Positions 8,999 through 17,676 are shown, counted from the stretch's first letter. The stretch is DNA of 64,000 nucleotides from Sphingobium trunci (GCF_022664535.1 NZ_JAKUJY010000001.1:62001-126000), one strand, 5' to 3'. Notes: generated by a model from the sequence alone, not told the origin. Numbers and translations: made by a program.

Positions 8999-9559
8999 TC
9001 AGGCGGACCCGGCACCGCTTACCAGATGGGAAGCATCGACTCCGGCGGCGGCATAGGCGGCGGACCATTTGCGCGCCGCCGGGACCTCGAACAGCAGGTC
9101 GGCCGTGCACGCCGCAGGAAACCAGCTTTCTCCCGCCATTTCCTGATCCAACTGCCCCGCTCCCCATCCGGCATAGCCCAGCGCGACCAGATAGCGACTC
9201 GGACCTTTTCCTTCGGCGATGGCCTTCAATATCTCCAGCGAGCCGGACAGGCCCCAGCCCTCCCCCACCTCGACCATGTCGTGCCCGGTCCAGTCGAGCG
9301 AATGCAGCACGAAACCGCGGCGCGGCTCCACCGGCCCTCCGCGCAGCACCGGAACATCGGGGACATCCCCCGGCTCTATGTCGAAACTCTCCAGCAGGTC
9401 GTGCAGGCTGACGCCATCGATCTCGTCGCTGACGGCGATCCCCAGCGCGCCATTTTCATCATGCACGCACATGGCGATGACCGAATGATCGAAACGCGCA
9501 TCCTCCATACCCGGCAGGGCAAGCAGGAACTGGCCGGCATAGGAACGTGGCTTGGTCAT
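8999..9559 (-). CDS. YqgE/AlgH family protein
   Basis: A 186-residue member of the UPF0301/YqgE family (DUF179). Characteristic features are the N-terminal GQFLLALPGMEDARFDHSVI, then ENGALGIAVS, VLRGGPVEP, GFVLHS and ALGYAGWGAGQLDQE near the C-terminal third. Biochemical function is unsettled; AlgH was linked to alginate regulation in Pseudomonas. The ATG at 9559 gives the family-typical short N-terminus, and an upstream extension would be non-conserved. It is divergent from the peroxiredoxin gene at 9704, with about 145 bp between them for two promoters. Confidence 0.92.
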   Translation of the reverse strand: MTKPRSYAGQFLLALPGMEDARFDHSVIAMCVHDENGALGIAVSDEIDGVSLHDLLESFDIEPGDVPDVPVLRGGPVEPRRGFVLHSLDWTGHDMVEVGEGWGLSGSLEILKAIAEGKGPSRYLVALGYAGWGAGQLDQEMAGESWFPAACTADLLFEVPAARKWSAAYAAAGVDASHLVSGAGSA

Positions 9560-9703
9560 GTTGCGACTATACGCCCCTTGCCGTCTTTGCCAATGGCGGG
9601 CTGTCGCTTGGGGAAGGCGGCGCGGCATATTCCACCTTCATCCCCTTGACAGAAGGGGCCCCAGGTCCGACGTGCCGGACGTCACAAGGCCAGGAGACCA
9701 AAA

Positions 9704-10186
9704 ATGACCATTTCCAAGGGCGACCGCATCCCCAGCACCACTTTCGTCAAGATGACCGACAACGGCCCGGAAAAGGTGGCTTCGGACGACTATTTCGCAG
9801 GGCGCACCGTTGCGCTTTTTTCCGTCCCCGGTGCCTTCACGCCGACCTGCTCAGCCCGTCACCTGCCCGGTTTCGTCGACAAGGCCGAAGCGCTGAAGGG
9901 CAAGGGCGTCGATGAAATCGCCTGCACCGCCGTCAACGACGCCTTCGTCATGGGCGCCTGGGGCAAGTCCGCCAATGCGGACGGCAAGGTGACGATGCTC
10001 GCGGACGGCAATGGCGAATTCGCCAAGGCCGTGGGCCTCACCATGGACGGCAGCGCTTTCGGCCTTGGCGAGCGCGGCCAGCGCTTCTCGATGATCGTCA
10101 AAGACGGCGTCGTCGCGGAACTGAATGTGGAAGCGCCGGGCGATTTCAACGTGTCGTCGGCCGAATATATGCTCGAGCAGATCTGA
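9704..10186 (+). CDS. Peroxiredoxin (Prx5/AhpE-like, redoxin domain)
   Basis: A 160-residue thiol peroxidase reducing hydrogen and organic peroxides. The active-site motif PGAFTPTCS places the peroxidatic cysteine at residue 49, preceded by the Prx5-type FSVPGAF. The C-terminal half (GLGERGQRFSMIVKDGVV) is also typical of the Prx5 subfamily, whose proteobacterial members are usually reduced by glutaredoxin or glutathione. The ATG follows a good ribosome site (AGGAG, 7 nt). A strong terminator sits 10 bp past the stop, so it is probably a monocistronic gene. It is divergent from the YqgE gene. Confidence 0.94.
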   Translation: MTISKGDRIPSTTFVKMTDNGPEKVASDDYFAGRTVALFSVPGAFTPTCSARHLPGFVDKAEALKGKGVDEIACTAVNDAFVMGAWGKSANADGKVTMLADGNGEFAKAVGLTMDGSAFGLGERGQRFSMIVKDGVVAELNVEAPGDFNVSSAEYMLEQI

Positions 10187-10196
10187 TTTCCGCAAG

Positions 10197-10232
10197 GATG
10201 CGCGCTGGAGCGATCGGGCGCGCATCTTTCTT
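10197..10232 (+). terminator. Intrinsic terminator after the peroxiredoxin gene
   Basis: A 9-bp stem GATGCGCGC/GCGCGCATC with a 12-nt loop followed by TTTCTT, starting about 10 bp after the stop codon. Confidence 0.8.
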
Positions 10233-10261
10233 CCGTCATGCAACTGCGTTACCAAGAGTCG

Positions 10262-11716
10262 ATGACCAGAAGCATCGGCAACAGCATCGTCGCGGAACTC
10301 GACGAAATCTATCAGACATCGATCCATAATCTTCGAGAAGCCATGCGGGCCTATGCCAGCGACGGCAGCGTGCCGCCGCCCGAAGCCCGGACGGATCGCC
10401 GCTATTGCTATCCCGAACTGCGCATCACCCATCGTGCCGAAACGGACGCGCCGCCGCCGGGCCGGTCCTTCGCGCGCCTGTCCAAGCCGGGGCAATATGT
10501 GACCACGGTCACGCGGCCGTCGATGTTCGGCGACTATCTGGCCGAACAGATCGATCTCCTCGTCCGCGACTATGGGGTGGAGGTGAATACGGCGGTCAGC
10601 GATCAGCCCATTCCCTTCCCCTATGTGCTGGACGGCCTCGACATGAGCGCCCTGGACGGCACGCCCCCGACCGAACTGGCGCGCCATTTCCCGGCGACCG
10701 AACTGGCGGAGATCGGGGACGAGATCGCCGACGGCCTGTTCATGCCGGATGCGGAAGGGGAGCGGCCCCTCGCCCTGTTCGACGGGCTGCGGACGGATTT
10801 CTCGCTCGCCCGCCTGAAACATTATAGCGGCACCCCGGCCGAACATGTGCAGCGCTACATCCTCTTCACCAATTATCACCGCTATGTGGACGAGTTCGTG
10901 GCTTGGGCCTGCGCGGAATTGCAGCGGGAAGGCAGCCGCTTCACCGCGCTTTCCGGCGCGGGCGGCGTCTATGTGACGCCGGAAACCGCAGACCCGGCGC
11001 AGATGATCGCGGACAGCGCCTGGCGCAAGCACCAGATGCCGGCCTACCACCTGATCGCGCCGGACCGGAGCGGCATCACCCTGGTGAACATCGGCGTCGG
11101 CCCCTCCAACGCCAAGACGATCTGCGATCATCTGGCGGTGGTACGGCCAGAGGCCTGGCTGATGATCGGCCATTGCGGCGGCCTGCGTCCCAGCCAGCGG
11201 ATCGGCGACTATGTGCTCGCCCACGCCTATCTGCGCGACGATCATGTGCTGGACGAGATGCTGCCGCCCGAAATCCCGGTGCCCGCGATCGCCGAAGTCC
11301 AGGTGGCCCTCGCCAGGGCGGCGGAGGCCGTGCTGGGCGGCAACGACCGGGAGGATTTCAAGCGCCGTCTGCGTACCGGCACGGTCGTCACGACGGACGA
11401 CCGCAACTGGGAATTGCGTTATTCCAGTTCCGCCCTGCGGTTCAGCCTGTCCCGCGCGGTCGGCATCGACATGGAATCGGCAACCATCGCCGCGCAGGGC
11501 TATCGTTTCCGGGTGCCCTATGGAACGCTGCTTTGCGTCTCCGACAAGCCGATCCATGGCGAACTCAAGCTGCCGGGACAGGCCAACCGCTTCTATGAGG
11601 AAGCCATTGCCGGGCATCTGCGCGTCGGTCTCATGACCTGCGAACTGCTGCGGCAGGAGGGACCGAAGCTGCACAGCCGCAAGCTGCGCGCCTTCAACGA
11701 GCCGCCCTTCCGCTGA
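10262..11716 (+). CDS. amn: AMP nucleosidase
   Basis: Hydrolyses AMP to adenine and ribose 5-phosphate and so helps set adenylate levels. The product of 484 residues has the Amn-specific N-terminal domain (CYPELRITH, RPSMFGDYL, PFPYVLDG) followed by a nucleoside-phosphorylase-like C-terminal domain (TLVNIGVGPSNAKTICDHLA, MIGHCGGLRP, VGIDMESATIA, CVSDKPIHGELK). I prefer the ATG at 10262 because another in-frame ATG at 10238 lies only a few bases past the terminator T-run of the preceding gene and has no ribosome site. The gene converges with the hydrolase at 11726, with 9 bp between stops. Confidence 0.93.
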   Translation: MTRSIGNSIVAELDEIYQTSIHNLREAMRAYASDGSVPPPEARTDRRYCYPELRITHRAETDAPPPGRSFARLSKPGQYVTTVTRPSMFGDYLAEQIDLLVRDYGVEVNTAVSDQPIPFPYVLDGLDMSALDGTPPTELARHFPATELAEIGDEIADGLFMPDAEGERPLALFDGLRTDFSLARLKHYSGTPAEHVQRYILFTNYHRYVDEFVAWACAELQREGSRFTALSGAGGVYVTPETADPAQMIADSAWRKHQMPAYHLIAPDRSGITLVNIGVGPSNAKTICDHLAVVRPEAWLMIGHCGGLRPSQRIGDYVLAHAYLRDDHVLDEMLPPEIPVPAIAEVQVALARAAEAVLGGNDREDFKRRLRTGTVVTTDDRNWELRYSSSALRFSLSRAVGIDMESATIAAQGYRFRVPYGTLLCVSDKPIHGELKLPGQANRFYEEAIAGHLRVGLMTCELLRQEGPKLHSRKLRAFNEPPFR

Positions 11717-11725
11717 ACGATCGGG

Positions 11726-12487
11726 TCAGGCGGCCAGGAAATCGACCATCGCCTGGCCCAGTTCCTTGCGGGTCACGGCATTCATGTGATTGCCTGGGAT
11801 CTCGACATAGCGGCCATTGGGCAGCAGTTCCGCCAGTTCCTGGGCCACGCCATTGTCCCGGTCGTCGGCGCCGCAGATCACTTCGGTGGGCTGGGAGAAG
11901 CCGGCAATGACCTCCTCCGGCGTATCGACGAAGGTATTGAGAATGTGCAGCATCGCCACCGGATCGCCCTTGGTGGTCTTCAGGAAGGCTTCGGTCATCC
12001 ATTCGGATGTCCCGCGCTCGAACGTGCCGAGGTTGGTCAGCACATTGCTGTAATAGCCGCCCTTGTCCAGAGTGTGGACAAGCCCCGTCAACCCCATGCC
12101 TGCCAGGATCACGCGCCGCGGCGTCGCGCCCCGCGCCAGCATCCGCACCGTCGTCCGCGCGCCGAGCGAATAGCCGCCCAGATCATAGTCGGTAAGCCCA
12201 AGCTGCTCGACCAGCGCCAGATTGTCCTCGGTCAGCGCGTCGGGCGGATAGGCCGCGGCGTCGTGCGGCTTGCCGCTTTCGCCATGGCCGCGCAGGTCCG
12301 GCATGATGAGGCGGAACCCCGCCTCCACCAGTCTCGCCGCATGACCGTAACGGATCCAGTTGGTGAAGGCGTTGGAAAAATAGCCGTGGATCAGGACGAG
12401 ATCGCGACCCTGCCCGACAACATGCACGGCGATCGGCAGCCCGCCCAACCCCCTGATCTCCCTTTTCTCGATCGACAGGTCGGACAC
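11726..12487 (-). CDS. Alpha/beta fold hydrolase
   Basis: A 253-residue hydrolase of the esterase/lactonase-like alpha/beta family. The oxyanion region LIHGYFSN, the segment MPDLRGHGES, the nucleophile elbow GYSLGA (Ser107), an acid in GADDRD and the histidine in IPGNHMNAV form a complete catalytic set. No signal peptide, so it is cytosolic. Substrate cannot be told from sequence. It lies 40 bp after the YjdF-like gene on the same strand and may be the last gene of the asd transcript. Confidence 0.85.
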   Translation of the reverse strand: MSDLSIEKREIRGLGGLPIAVHVVGQGRDLVLIHGYFSNAFTNWIRYGHAARLVEAGFRLIMPDLRGHGESGKPHDAAAYPPDALTEDNLALVEQLGLTDYDLGGYSLGARTTVRMLARGATPRRVILAGMGLTGLVHTLDKGGYYSNVLTNLGTFERGTSEWMTEAFLKTTKGDPVAMLHILNTFVDTPEEVIAGFSQPTEVICGADDRDNGVAQELAELLPNGRYVEIPGNHMNAVTRKELGQAMVDFLAA

Positions 12488-12527
12488 GCGGCTACTCCTG
12501 AAAATGACGGGGTTTCGCGGATATGGC

Positions 12528-13169
12528 CTATGCCCGCCCTTGTCGAGCGAAACGAAGCCCTATCAGCGCCAGCAGGCTGCCGACCTGCGCCGATGCCATA
12601 TCCTTCTGCGCATCCCAGATGTCGCCTTGCTGCCCATTATACCAGTCGGCGGTCTGCCCGGCGGCGATCACCGTCAGCAGCCATTCGAAAATCTCGTAGA
12701 TTGCGCTGACGAAACCGACCGCGAAAAAGGCGAAGGCCAGGCTCCATGCCATCCGCAAGCCGCCATGACGCTGCGCGACCTGGGCGAAGGGCGCCGTCAA
12801 CAAAGCGCCGAAGGCGAAATGCACCAACCGGTCATATCCGTTGCGCGCCAGACCGAAAGTACCGGAAATATCATGTCCGCTGACGGCCCGCGCCCAATCG
12901 TCATAGGGCACATAGGAATAGATATAGCGCCCGCCCAACGTATGGAGCAGCAGGAAGACCAGGATGCACCCGACTGCCCCGTTCGACAAAGGCCAACGCC
13001 GCAACAGCCAGGGCGTCGCCATGGCGAGCACCACCGTCGGTCCATGCTGGAGCGGGGCGAGTTCGGGATAGGGCTGATCGATATTGGCGGCTGCGATGGC
13101 CGCGACCAGTACGGCCAGCATCGCCCTTTGAGGACGCGGCAACGATCCATGGTAAGGGACGTTCTTCAA
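12528..13169 (-). CDS. YjdF-like integral membrane protein (DUF2238)
   Basis: A 213-residue polytopic inner-membrane protein with about six hydrophobic helices. The motif HTLGGRYIYSYVPYD, the following NGYDRLVHFAFG and the acidic SAIYEIFEW segment match the DUF2238/YjdF family, whose function is unknown. The C-terminal helix pair follows GDIWDAQKDM. Its ATG overlaps the stop of the GFA gene (ATGA at 13166-13169), so the two are probably co-translated. No regulatory signal of its own was seen. Confidence 0.82.
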   Translation of the reverse strand: MKNVPYHGSLPRPQRAMLAVLVAAIAAANIDQPYPELAPLQHGPTVVLAMATPWLLRRWPLSNGAVGCILVFLLLHTLGGRYIYSYVPYDDWARAVSGHDISGTFGLARNGYDRLVHFAFGALLTAPFAQVAQRHGGLRMAWSLAFAFFAVGFVSAIYEIFEWLLTVIAAGQTADWYNGQQGDIWDAQKDMASAQVGSLLALIGLRFARQGRA

Positions 13170-13591
13170 AGGCTCTCCCGCCAGGCAGAAAGATCGTCGG
13201 GCTGCGTGTCGAAGCCGGGCACATCCGGATCGAGGAATATTCCCGCCTGCTTGTAGGACAGCCAGAGATGACCCTGCGGCACTATGGCGGCGCTGTCGTC
13301 AAGCGTGCCGATCTTCAACGTCACCTTGCCGGGCGAAGCGCTGGACCTGTTCCACAATCGCGTGCCGCAATCGGGGCAGAAATAGCATTGCTTGGACGCG
13401 CCGCTATGGGCTGTCCGCTCGTGGCATTTGGGTTCACCCCGCACCGAAATGCGCGCGAACGCAACCACCGCCGACATCGAAAATGCACTCGACGTCTGCT
13501 TCTTGCACTCCCGGCAATGGCAGGCATAGGCGGGCGGCAGCTCTCCGGACAGCGTGTAACGCACGCCTCCGCAGAGACAGCCGCCCTCCAT
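13166..13591 (-). CDS. GFA family protein (glutathione-dependent formaldehyde-activating-like, Zn-binding)
   Basis: A 141-residue zinc protein of the GFA/CENP-V fold. The metal ligands are visible as CLCGGV at the N-terminus, CHCRECK, and FCPDCGTRLW. The family was named for Gfa, which was proposed to speed the glutathione-formaldehyde adduct, but most members have no proven activity. It begins 2 bp after the asd stop and overlaps the next gene by 4 bp, so it belongs to an asd-GFA-yjdF-like unit. Nothing in the context points to formaldehyde metabolism. Confidence 0.88.
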   Translation of the reverse strand: MEGGCLCGGVRYTLSGELPPAYACHCRECKKQTSSAFSMSAVVAFARISVRGEPKCHERTAHSGASKQCYFCPDCGTRLWNRSSASPGKVTLKIGTLDDSAAIVPQGHLWLSYKQAGIFLDPDVPGFDTQPDDLSAWRESL

Positions 13592-13593
13592 AT

Positions 13594-14619
13594 TCAGCCC
13601 TTCTTGAGGTGGCGGCGGCCCAGCAATTCCGCGATCTGCACGGCATTGAGCGCCGCGCCCTTACGCAGATTGTCGCTGACGCACCAGAGGTTCAGGCCGT
13701 TTTCGATGGTCGAATCCTCGCGCACGCGGCTGACGAAGGTGGCATAGTCGCCCACGCACTCGACGGGCGTGACGTAGCCGCCATCCTCGCGCTTGTCGAC
13801 GAGCATCACGCCCGGCGCCTCGCGCAGGATATCCTGCGCTTCCTTGGCGGAGATTTCCCTTTCGAACTCGATGTTCAGCGCCTCGCTATGACCGACGAAC
13901 ACCGGCACGCGCACGCAGGTCGCCGTGACCTTCACCTTGGGATCGAGGATCTTCTTGGTTTCCGCGACCATCTTCCACTCTTCCTTGGTCGAACCATCGT
14001 CCAGGAAAACGTCGATATGGGGGATCACGTTGAAGGCGATCTGCTTGGTGAACTTCTTGGGTTCCGCCGGATCGCCGACGAAGATGTTGCGCGACTGTTC
14101 GAACAACTCGTCCATGCCCTGCTTGCCCGCGCCCGACACCGACTGGTAGGTGGCGACAACGACGCGCTTGATCGTCGCAGCGTCGTGAAGCGGCTTCAGC
14201 GCCACAACCATCTGCGCGGTCGAGCAGTTCGGGTTGGCGATGATGTTCTTCTTCTTGTAACCGTCGATCGCATCCGGGTTCACTTCCGGCACGATCAGCG
14301 GCACGTCCGGGTCCATGCGGTAGAGCGACGAATTGTCGATCACCACGCAACCGGCCGCCGCCGCCTTGGGCGCATATTCCGCCGTCGGGCCGGAGCCCGC
14401 AGCGAACAGCGCGATATCCCAGCCGGTGAAGTCGAAATGCTCGATATTCTTGCATTTGAGCGTCTTGCCGGTGTCACCGAAATCGATTTCGGTGCCCTGC
14501 GACCGGGGCGAGGCGACCGCCGCGATCTCGTCAATAGGGAACTCGCGCTCGGCGAGAATGGTCAGCATCTCGCGGCCCACATTGCCGGTGGCACCAACGA
14601 CGACGACCTTGTAACCCAT
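13594..14619 (-). CDS. asd: Aspartate-semialdehyde dehydrogenase
   Basis: Reduces aspartyl phosphate to aspartate semialdehyde for lysine, diaminopimelate, threonine and methionine synthesis. The 341-residue protein opens with the NADP-binding GATGNVGREML, has the catalytic PNCSTAQ (Cys132), SVSGAGKQGM, and the substrate-binding histidine in VFVGHSEALN. The start at 14619 gives the canonical MGYKVVVVGATG and follows GGAGTG at normal spacing; a 47-codon upstream extension is non-conserved. It is followed at once by the GFA gene. Confidence 0.96.
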   Translation of the reverse strand: MGYKVVVVGATGNVGREMLTILAEREFPIDEIAAVASPRSQGTEIDFGDTGKTLKCKNIEHFDFTGWDIALFAAGSGPTAEYAPKAAAAGCVVIDNSSLYRMDPDVPLIVPEVNPDAIDGYKKKNIIANPNCSTAQMVVALKPLHDAATIKRVVVATYQSVSGAGKQGMDELFEQSRNIFVGDPAEPKKFTKQIAFNVIPHIDVFLDDGSTKEEWKMVAETKKILDPKVKVTATCVRVPVFVGHSEALNIEFEREISAKEAQDILREAPGVMLVDKREDGGYVTPVECVGDYATFVSRVREDSTIENGLNLWCVSDNLRKGAALNAVQIAELLGRRHLKKG

Positions 14620-14731
14620 GACTGAACACTCCACTCCATGCTTGCATTGCGGAGTGGGCGCCATAGCGCCGTTGCGCCATTTGTCCAGCTTTATGCGGTT
14701 TGTTGCGCCAAAGCCCGCCTTTTCAGGCTTG

Positions 14732-14763
14732 ACGTTGCCGCGGACGTCCTGCCGCGGCAACGT
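14732..14763 (-). terminator. Hairpin downstream of the DPP IV-like peptidase gene
   Basis: A perfect 12-bp inverted repeat (14732-14743 with 14752-14763, arm ACGTTGCCGCGG) with an 8-nt loop begins 9 bp after the peptidase stop. No T-run follows in the minus direction, so it may be an mRNA 3'-end stabiliser or a rho-assisted terminator rather than a classic intrinsic one. Confidence 0.55.
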
Positions 14764-14772
14764 CCGGCCGGA

Positions 14773-16995
14773 CTATTGGGCGGGCTTTTCCGGCGCCGTA
14801 CCGTGGCGCGCCAGGAAATCCTCGATCGTGCGCCAGAGGTGCAGGCTGACGCCCGGTCCGCCCACGCGATGGGTCTGGCCGGGATAGACCATCAACTCGA
14901 ACGGCACGGCCGCGCCCTGCATCTTCGCCATCAACGCGGTCGAATTGTCGAACACCACATTGTCGTCCGACATGCCGTGGATCAACAGCAGCGGATCCTT
15001 GATCTTCACCGCGCCGTCGACCGCATCGGAACCCGGATAGGCGCTCGGCTTTTCCTGCGGCTGGCCCAGATAGCGCTCGGTATAATGGGTGTCATACAAT
15101 TCCCATTTCGTGACCGGCGCGCCCGCGACCGCCGCCGAAAACACCCCCGGCGCCTTCTCCAGCAGCTTCAGCGACATATAGCCGCCATAGGACCAGCCAT
15201 AGGTCGCGATCCGCTGGGGATCGACATAGGGCTGGGCCTTCAGCCAGTTCACGCCCGCAAGCTGGTCCTCGACCTCTACCGTGCCCATGGCATGGTAGAT
15301 CTGGTCCTCGAACGCCTTGCCGCGATCGGGCGTGCCGCGATTGTCGACCATGAAGACGATCCAGCCCCTGTCCACCAGATATTGATAGATGGGCGACCCC
15401 CATGAGTTGGTGACCTGCCGCCCGGTGCCCGGCCCACCATAATGCAGCATGAAGACGGGATAGTGCTTCCCCGCCTCCAGCGGCGGCGTCATGATACGGG
15501 TATAGAGCGTCGATCCGTCCACCGCCCGGATGGTGCCGAACTTCGTCTTCACATGGCTGGCGAGATAAGGCGCGTAGGGGTGGTCGCCCCTGATCGCATT
15601 TTCCGACAGCCATTGCATTTGCTTGCCCGCACTGTCGGCCAGATAGACCTGCTTGGGCTGGTCCGTATTGCTGCGCGCCACGACGATCCGGCTGGCCGCC
15701 CTGTCCATCACCGCGTCGTTCCACCAGCCGGTCGCAGTCAATTGCCGGAGCGGCCCGGCCTTGGCGAGCGGCGCCACATAAAGCTGCTGCTCCAGCGGCG
15801 TTTCCCTGTTGCCGGTGAAATAGACGAGACCCCTGCCCTCGTCCACGCCGACCACATCGCGCACTTCCCAGTCGCCGCCGGTCAGCGCCGTCCACCGGCC
15901 GCCCCGCACATGATAGAGATGGCCATGGCCGGTCTTCTCCGACCACCAGAGGAAACTGCCGTCCTTCAGGGGCGTGAAATTATTGCTGAGGTTGATCCAG
16001 CTCCCGGCCTTCTCCGTCAGGATCACCTTCGCCTTGCCCGTCGCCGGATCGACGGCGAGCAGGTCGAGCGTCTTCTGGTCCCGGCTCTCCCGCTGCACAT
16101 AGAGCGTCCTGCCGTCCTTCGACCAGTCCACCCGGGCGAGATAGATGTCCTTCTCCGCCCCCAGGTCGACCTTCACCGGGGCGCCGCCCTCCGGCTTCAT
16201 GACATAGAGGTCGACCAGCGCGTTGGCCGTCCCGGCGGCGGGGTAGCGCTGCTCATAGACCTTGGTGCCCTCGCCGCCGATGGCGGTGCGGGTCACGACA
16301 CCCACAGGGCTTTCATCGACCCGCGCGACCGCGATCATCCTGTCGTCGGGCGACCACCAATAGCCGGTGCGCCGGTCCATTTCCTCCTGCGCCACGAATT
16401 CCGCCACGCCCCAGCTCACCGTATCGCTGGCCCCCTGCGTCAGTTGCCTTTCCGCGCCGCCCATGGGCTGCACGAAGAAATTGCCGCCGCGCACATAGGA
16501 GACATAGCCGCCCCTGGGACTGACCACCCCGTTCAGTTCGCCGTCGGGCGTATCGGTGAGTCGCGTAACCTTGCCGTCCAGCGCCGCCAGATAGAGGTCG
16601 CCATCGACTGGCACGAGGATCGATTTGCCGTCCGGCGCCCAGTCATAGCTGGCGATCCCGGTATTGCCCGCCACCGACCGGTCGCGCTCGCGCTGCATCT
16701 TCTCCGCTTCGGACAGTTCCGCCCCGGTGCCGGTCTTCTTCGAATCGACCAGCATCCGCTCCGCACCGGTCGAAGTGTCGACGGCCCAGAGATCCAGCCG
16801 CTCCTTCTCATCCGTCCGGGGTTTCAGCAACGTCACCAGCTTGCCGTCGGGCGAGAGTTTCAGCGCGCGCGGCTGTGGTCCCGACAGGTCGGGACTGGCA
16901 AAGACGCGCTCCAATGTAAGCTTTTCCTGGGCCTGAGCGGAAACGCTCAACAACAGCGCGCCCAAGGCGGCGCCGCTTTTCCAATATGGCGACAT
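14773..16995 (-). CDS. Secreted S9 family peptidase, dipeptidyl peptidase IV-like
   Basis: A 740-residue serine peptidase with a signal peptide (residues 1-22, ending SAQAQ), a DPP IV-type N-terminal beta-propeller and a C-terminal prolyl-oligopeptidase hydrolase domain. The catalytic triad is visible as GWSYGGY (Ser602), SDDNV (Asp678) and GQTHRV (His709). The paired glutamates of DPP IV, in EFVAQEEMDRRTGYWWSPD, are present and bind the substrate N-terminus, so dipeptidyl release is likely. It would act in the periplasm or at the surface. It is a single gene, followed by a strong hairpin before asd. Confidence 0.9.
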   Translation of the reverse strand: MSPYWKSGAALGALLLSVSAQAQEKLTLERVFASPDLSGPQPRALKLSPDGKLVTLLKPRTDEKERLDLWAVDTSTGAERMLVDSKKTGTGAELSEAEKMQRERDRSVAGNTGIASYDWAPDGKSILVPVDGDLYLAALDGKVTRLTDTPDGELNGVVSPRGGYVSYVRGGNFFVQPMGGAERQLTQGASDTVSWGVAEFVAQEEMDRRTGYWWSPDDRMIAVARVDESPVGVVTRTAIGGEGTKVYEQRYPAAGTANALVDLYVMKPEGGAPVKVDLGAEKDIYLARVDWSKDGRTLYVQRESRDQKTLDLLAVDPATGKAKVILTEKAGSWINLSNNFTPLKDGSFLWWSEKTGHGHLYHVRGGRWTALTGGDWEVRDVVGVDEGRGLVYFTGNRETPLEQQLYVAPLAKAGPLRQLTATGWWNDAVMDRAASRIVVARSNTDQPKQVYLADSAGKQMQWLSENAIRGDHPYAPYLASHVKTKFGTIRAVDGSTLYTRIMTPPLEAGKHYPVFMLHYGGPGTGRQVTNSWGSPIYQYLVDRGWIVFMVDNRGTPDRGKAFEDQIYHAMGTVEVEDQLAGVNWLKAQPYVDPQRIATYGWSYGGYMSLKLLEKAPGVFSAAVAGAPVTKWELYDTHYTERYLGQPQEKPSAYPGSDAVDGAVKIKDPLLLIHGMSDDNVVFDNSTALMAKMQGAAVPFELMVYPGQTHRVGGPGVSLHLWRTIEDFLARHGTAPEKPAQ

Positions 16996-17121
16996 GATCT
17001 TCCCTTGCTCTCATGCCGCTGATCGGAAGACGCGCGGCATCATGCGCTGAAGAATTAGCGCGATGCGGATGAAAAGATCAATGTTGGGAAATTATATTTC
17101 TCCAGCCATGACTTGAAGTCA

Positions 17122-17196
17122 TGGTGGGCGCGACAGGGATTGAACCTGTGACCCCACCCGTGTGAAGGGTGTGCTCTACCGCTGAGCTACGCGCCC
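17122..17196 (-). tRNA. tRNA-Val (anticodon CAC)
   Basis: The minus strand folds as a complete cloverleaf: acceptor GGGCGCG/CGCGCCC, D-arm GCTC/GAGC, anticodon stem CACCC/GGGTG around loop TTCACAC (anticodon CAC, reading GUG), and T-arm ACAGG-TTCAATC-CCTGT. Discriminator A is followed by an encoded CCA. A TTGACA box lies about 42 bp upstream (17238-17243). Confidence 0.95.
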
Positions 17197-17256
17197 CCTG
17201 TAAGGAGGAGGCGGCCATTGGCATCCGCCGCAGGCCCTGTCAAGCGCATCGCGGAA

Positions 17257-17300
17257 CCATTTTCGAAAAATGGACTTATTGGCCGCTGCTGCGTTATAAT
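17257..17300 (+). promoter_or_regulatory. Promoter of the entericidin-like gene with palindromic operator over the -35
   Basis: A perfect TATAAT at 17295-17300 lies 18 bp after TGGACT (17271-17276), a good sigma-70 pair about 25 bp before the start codon's ribosome site. A palindrome CCATTTT-CGA-AAAATGG (17257-17273) runs into the -35 box, the position for a repressor or close activator site. Confidence 0.6.
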
Positions 17301-17330
17301 CGATACGCTATCAAAAGGAGTGCTTATCCC

Positions 17331-17459
17331 ATGCGTCAAACCGTTGCTCTCGTCATTGCGGGGCTGCTTCTATCCTCCCTCGCTGCCTGCAATACCGTGA
17401 AGGGTGCGGGACGCGATATCGAATCCGTCGGAAGCGCCGGGGAAAAGGCCATCCACTAA
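17331..17459 (+). CDS. Entericidin A/B family lipoprotein
   Basis: A 42-residue small lipoprotein: MRQTVALVIAGLLLSSLAAC, a lipoprotein signal with lipobox LAAC (Cys20), then the entericidin-like NTVKGAGRDIESVG. Entericidins are small membrane lipoproteins described in a toxin/antidote pair of E. coli; in alphaproteobacteria they are often single genes tied to envelope stress, which is inference here. AGGAG sits about 10 nt before the ATG, a strong promoter lies upstream, and a terminator begins 20 bp after the stop. Confidence 0.88.
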   Translation: MRQTVALVIAGLLLSSLAACNTVKGAGRDIESVGSAGEKAIH

Positions 17460-17472
17460 AGCAGGTCTTAGA

Positions 17473-17676
17473 TCATTGAAGGATGCGGCCGCCTAAGGCC
17501 GCATCCTTTTCCAGACGCACGCCGTCGCAGTCGGATTCGCCACAGTCGCAGGTGGCTATGGTGTAGCGGACACCGCACATGACCAGCACATCATTGTCGA
17601 AGGAATAGTTGGATATTCCCGCGCGCTCGACCTTTTCCTGTGCCTTGGCCCTGAGAAACGGGTCAACGAGGTTCAT
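17473..17676 (-). CDS. Small cysteine-containing protein of unknown function
   Basis: A 67-residue protein I do not recognise. It has four cysteines at positions 34, 43, 45 and 50, within MCGVRYTIATCDCGESDCDG, a spacing that could bind one zinc ion. The ATG follows AGAGAGGAAG at proper distance. It converges with the entericidin-like gene, and its last codons form one arm of that gene's terminator hairpin. It is divergent from hslV. Confidence 0.65.
   Translation of the reverse strand: MNLVDPFLRAKAQEKVERAGISNYSFDNDVLVMCGVRYTIATCDCGESDCDGVRLEKDAALGGRILQ
17479..17510 (+). terminator. Intrinsic terminator of the entericidin-like gene, overlapping the end of the convergent gene
   Basis: A perfect 12-bp stem (17479-17490 with 17497-17508, arm AAGGATGCGGCC) with a 6-nt loop runs into TTTT on the plus strand. 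The same bases encode the C-terminal residues of the minus-strand 67-residue protein. Confidence 0.8.

Noticed and set aside
9646-9674. TTGACA box upstream of the peroxiredoxin gene as promoter
   Set aside because: The -35 is good, but no acceptable -10 is found at normal spacing, so I did not list it.
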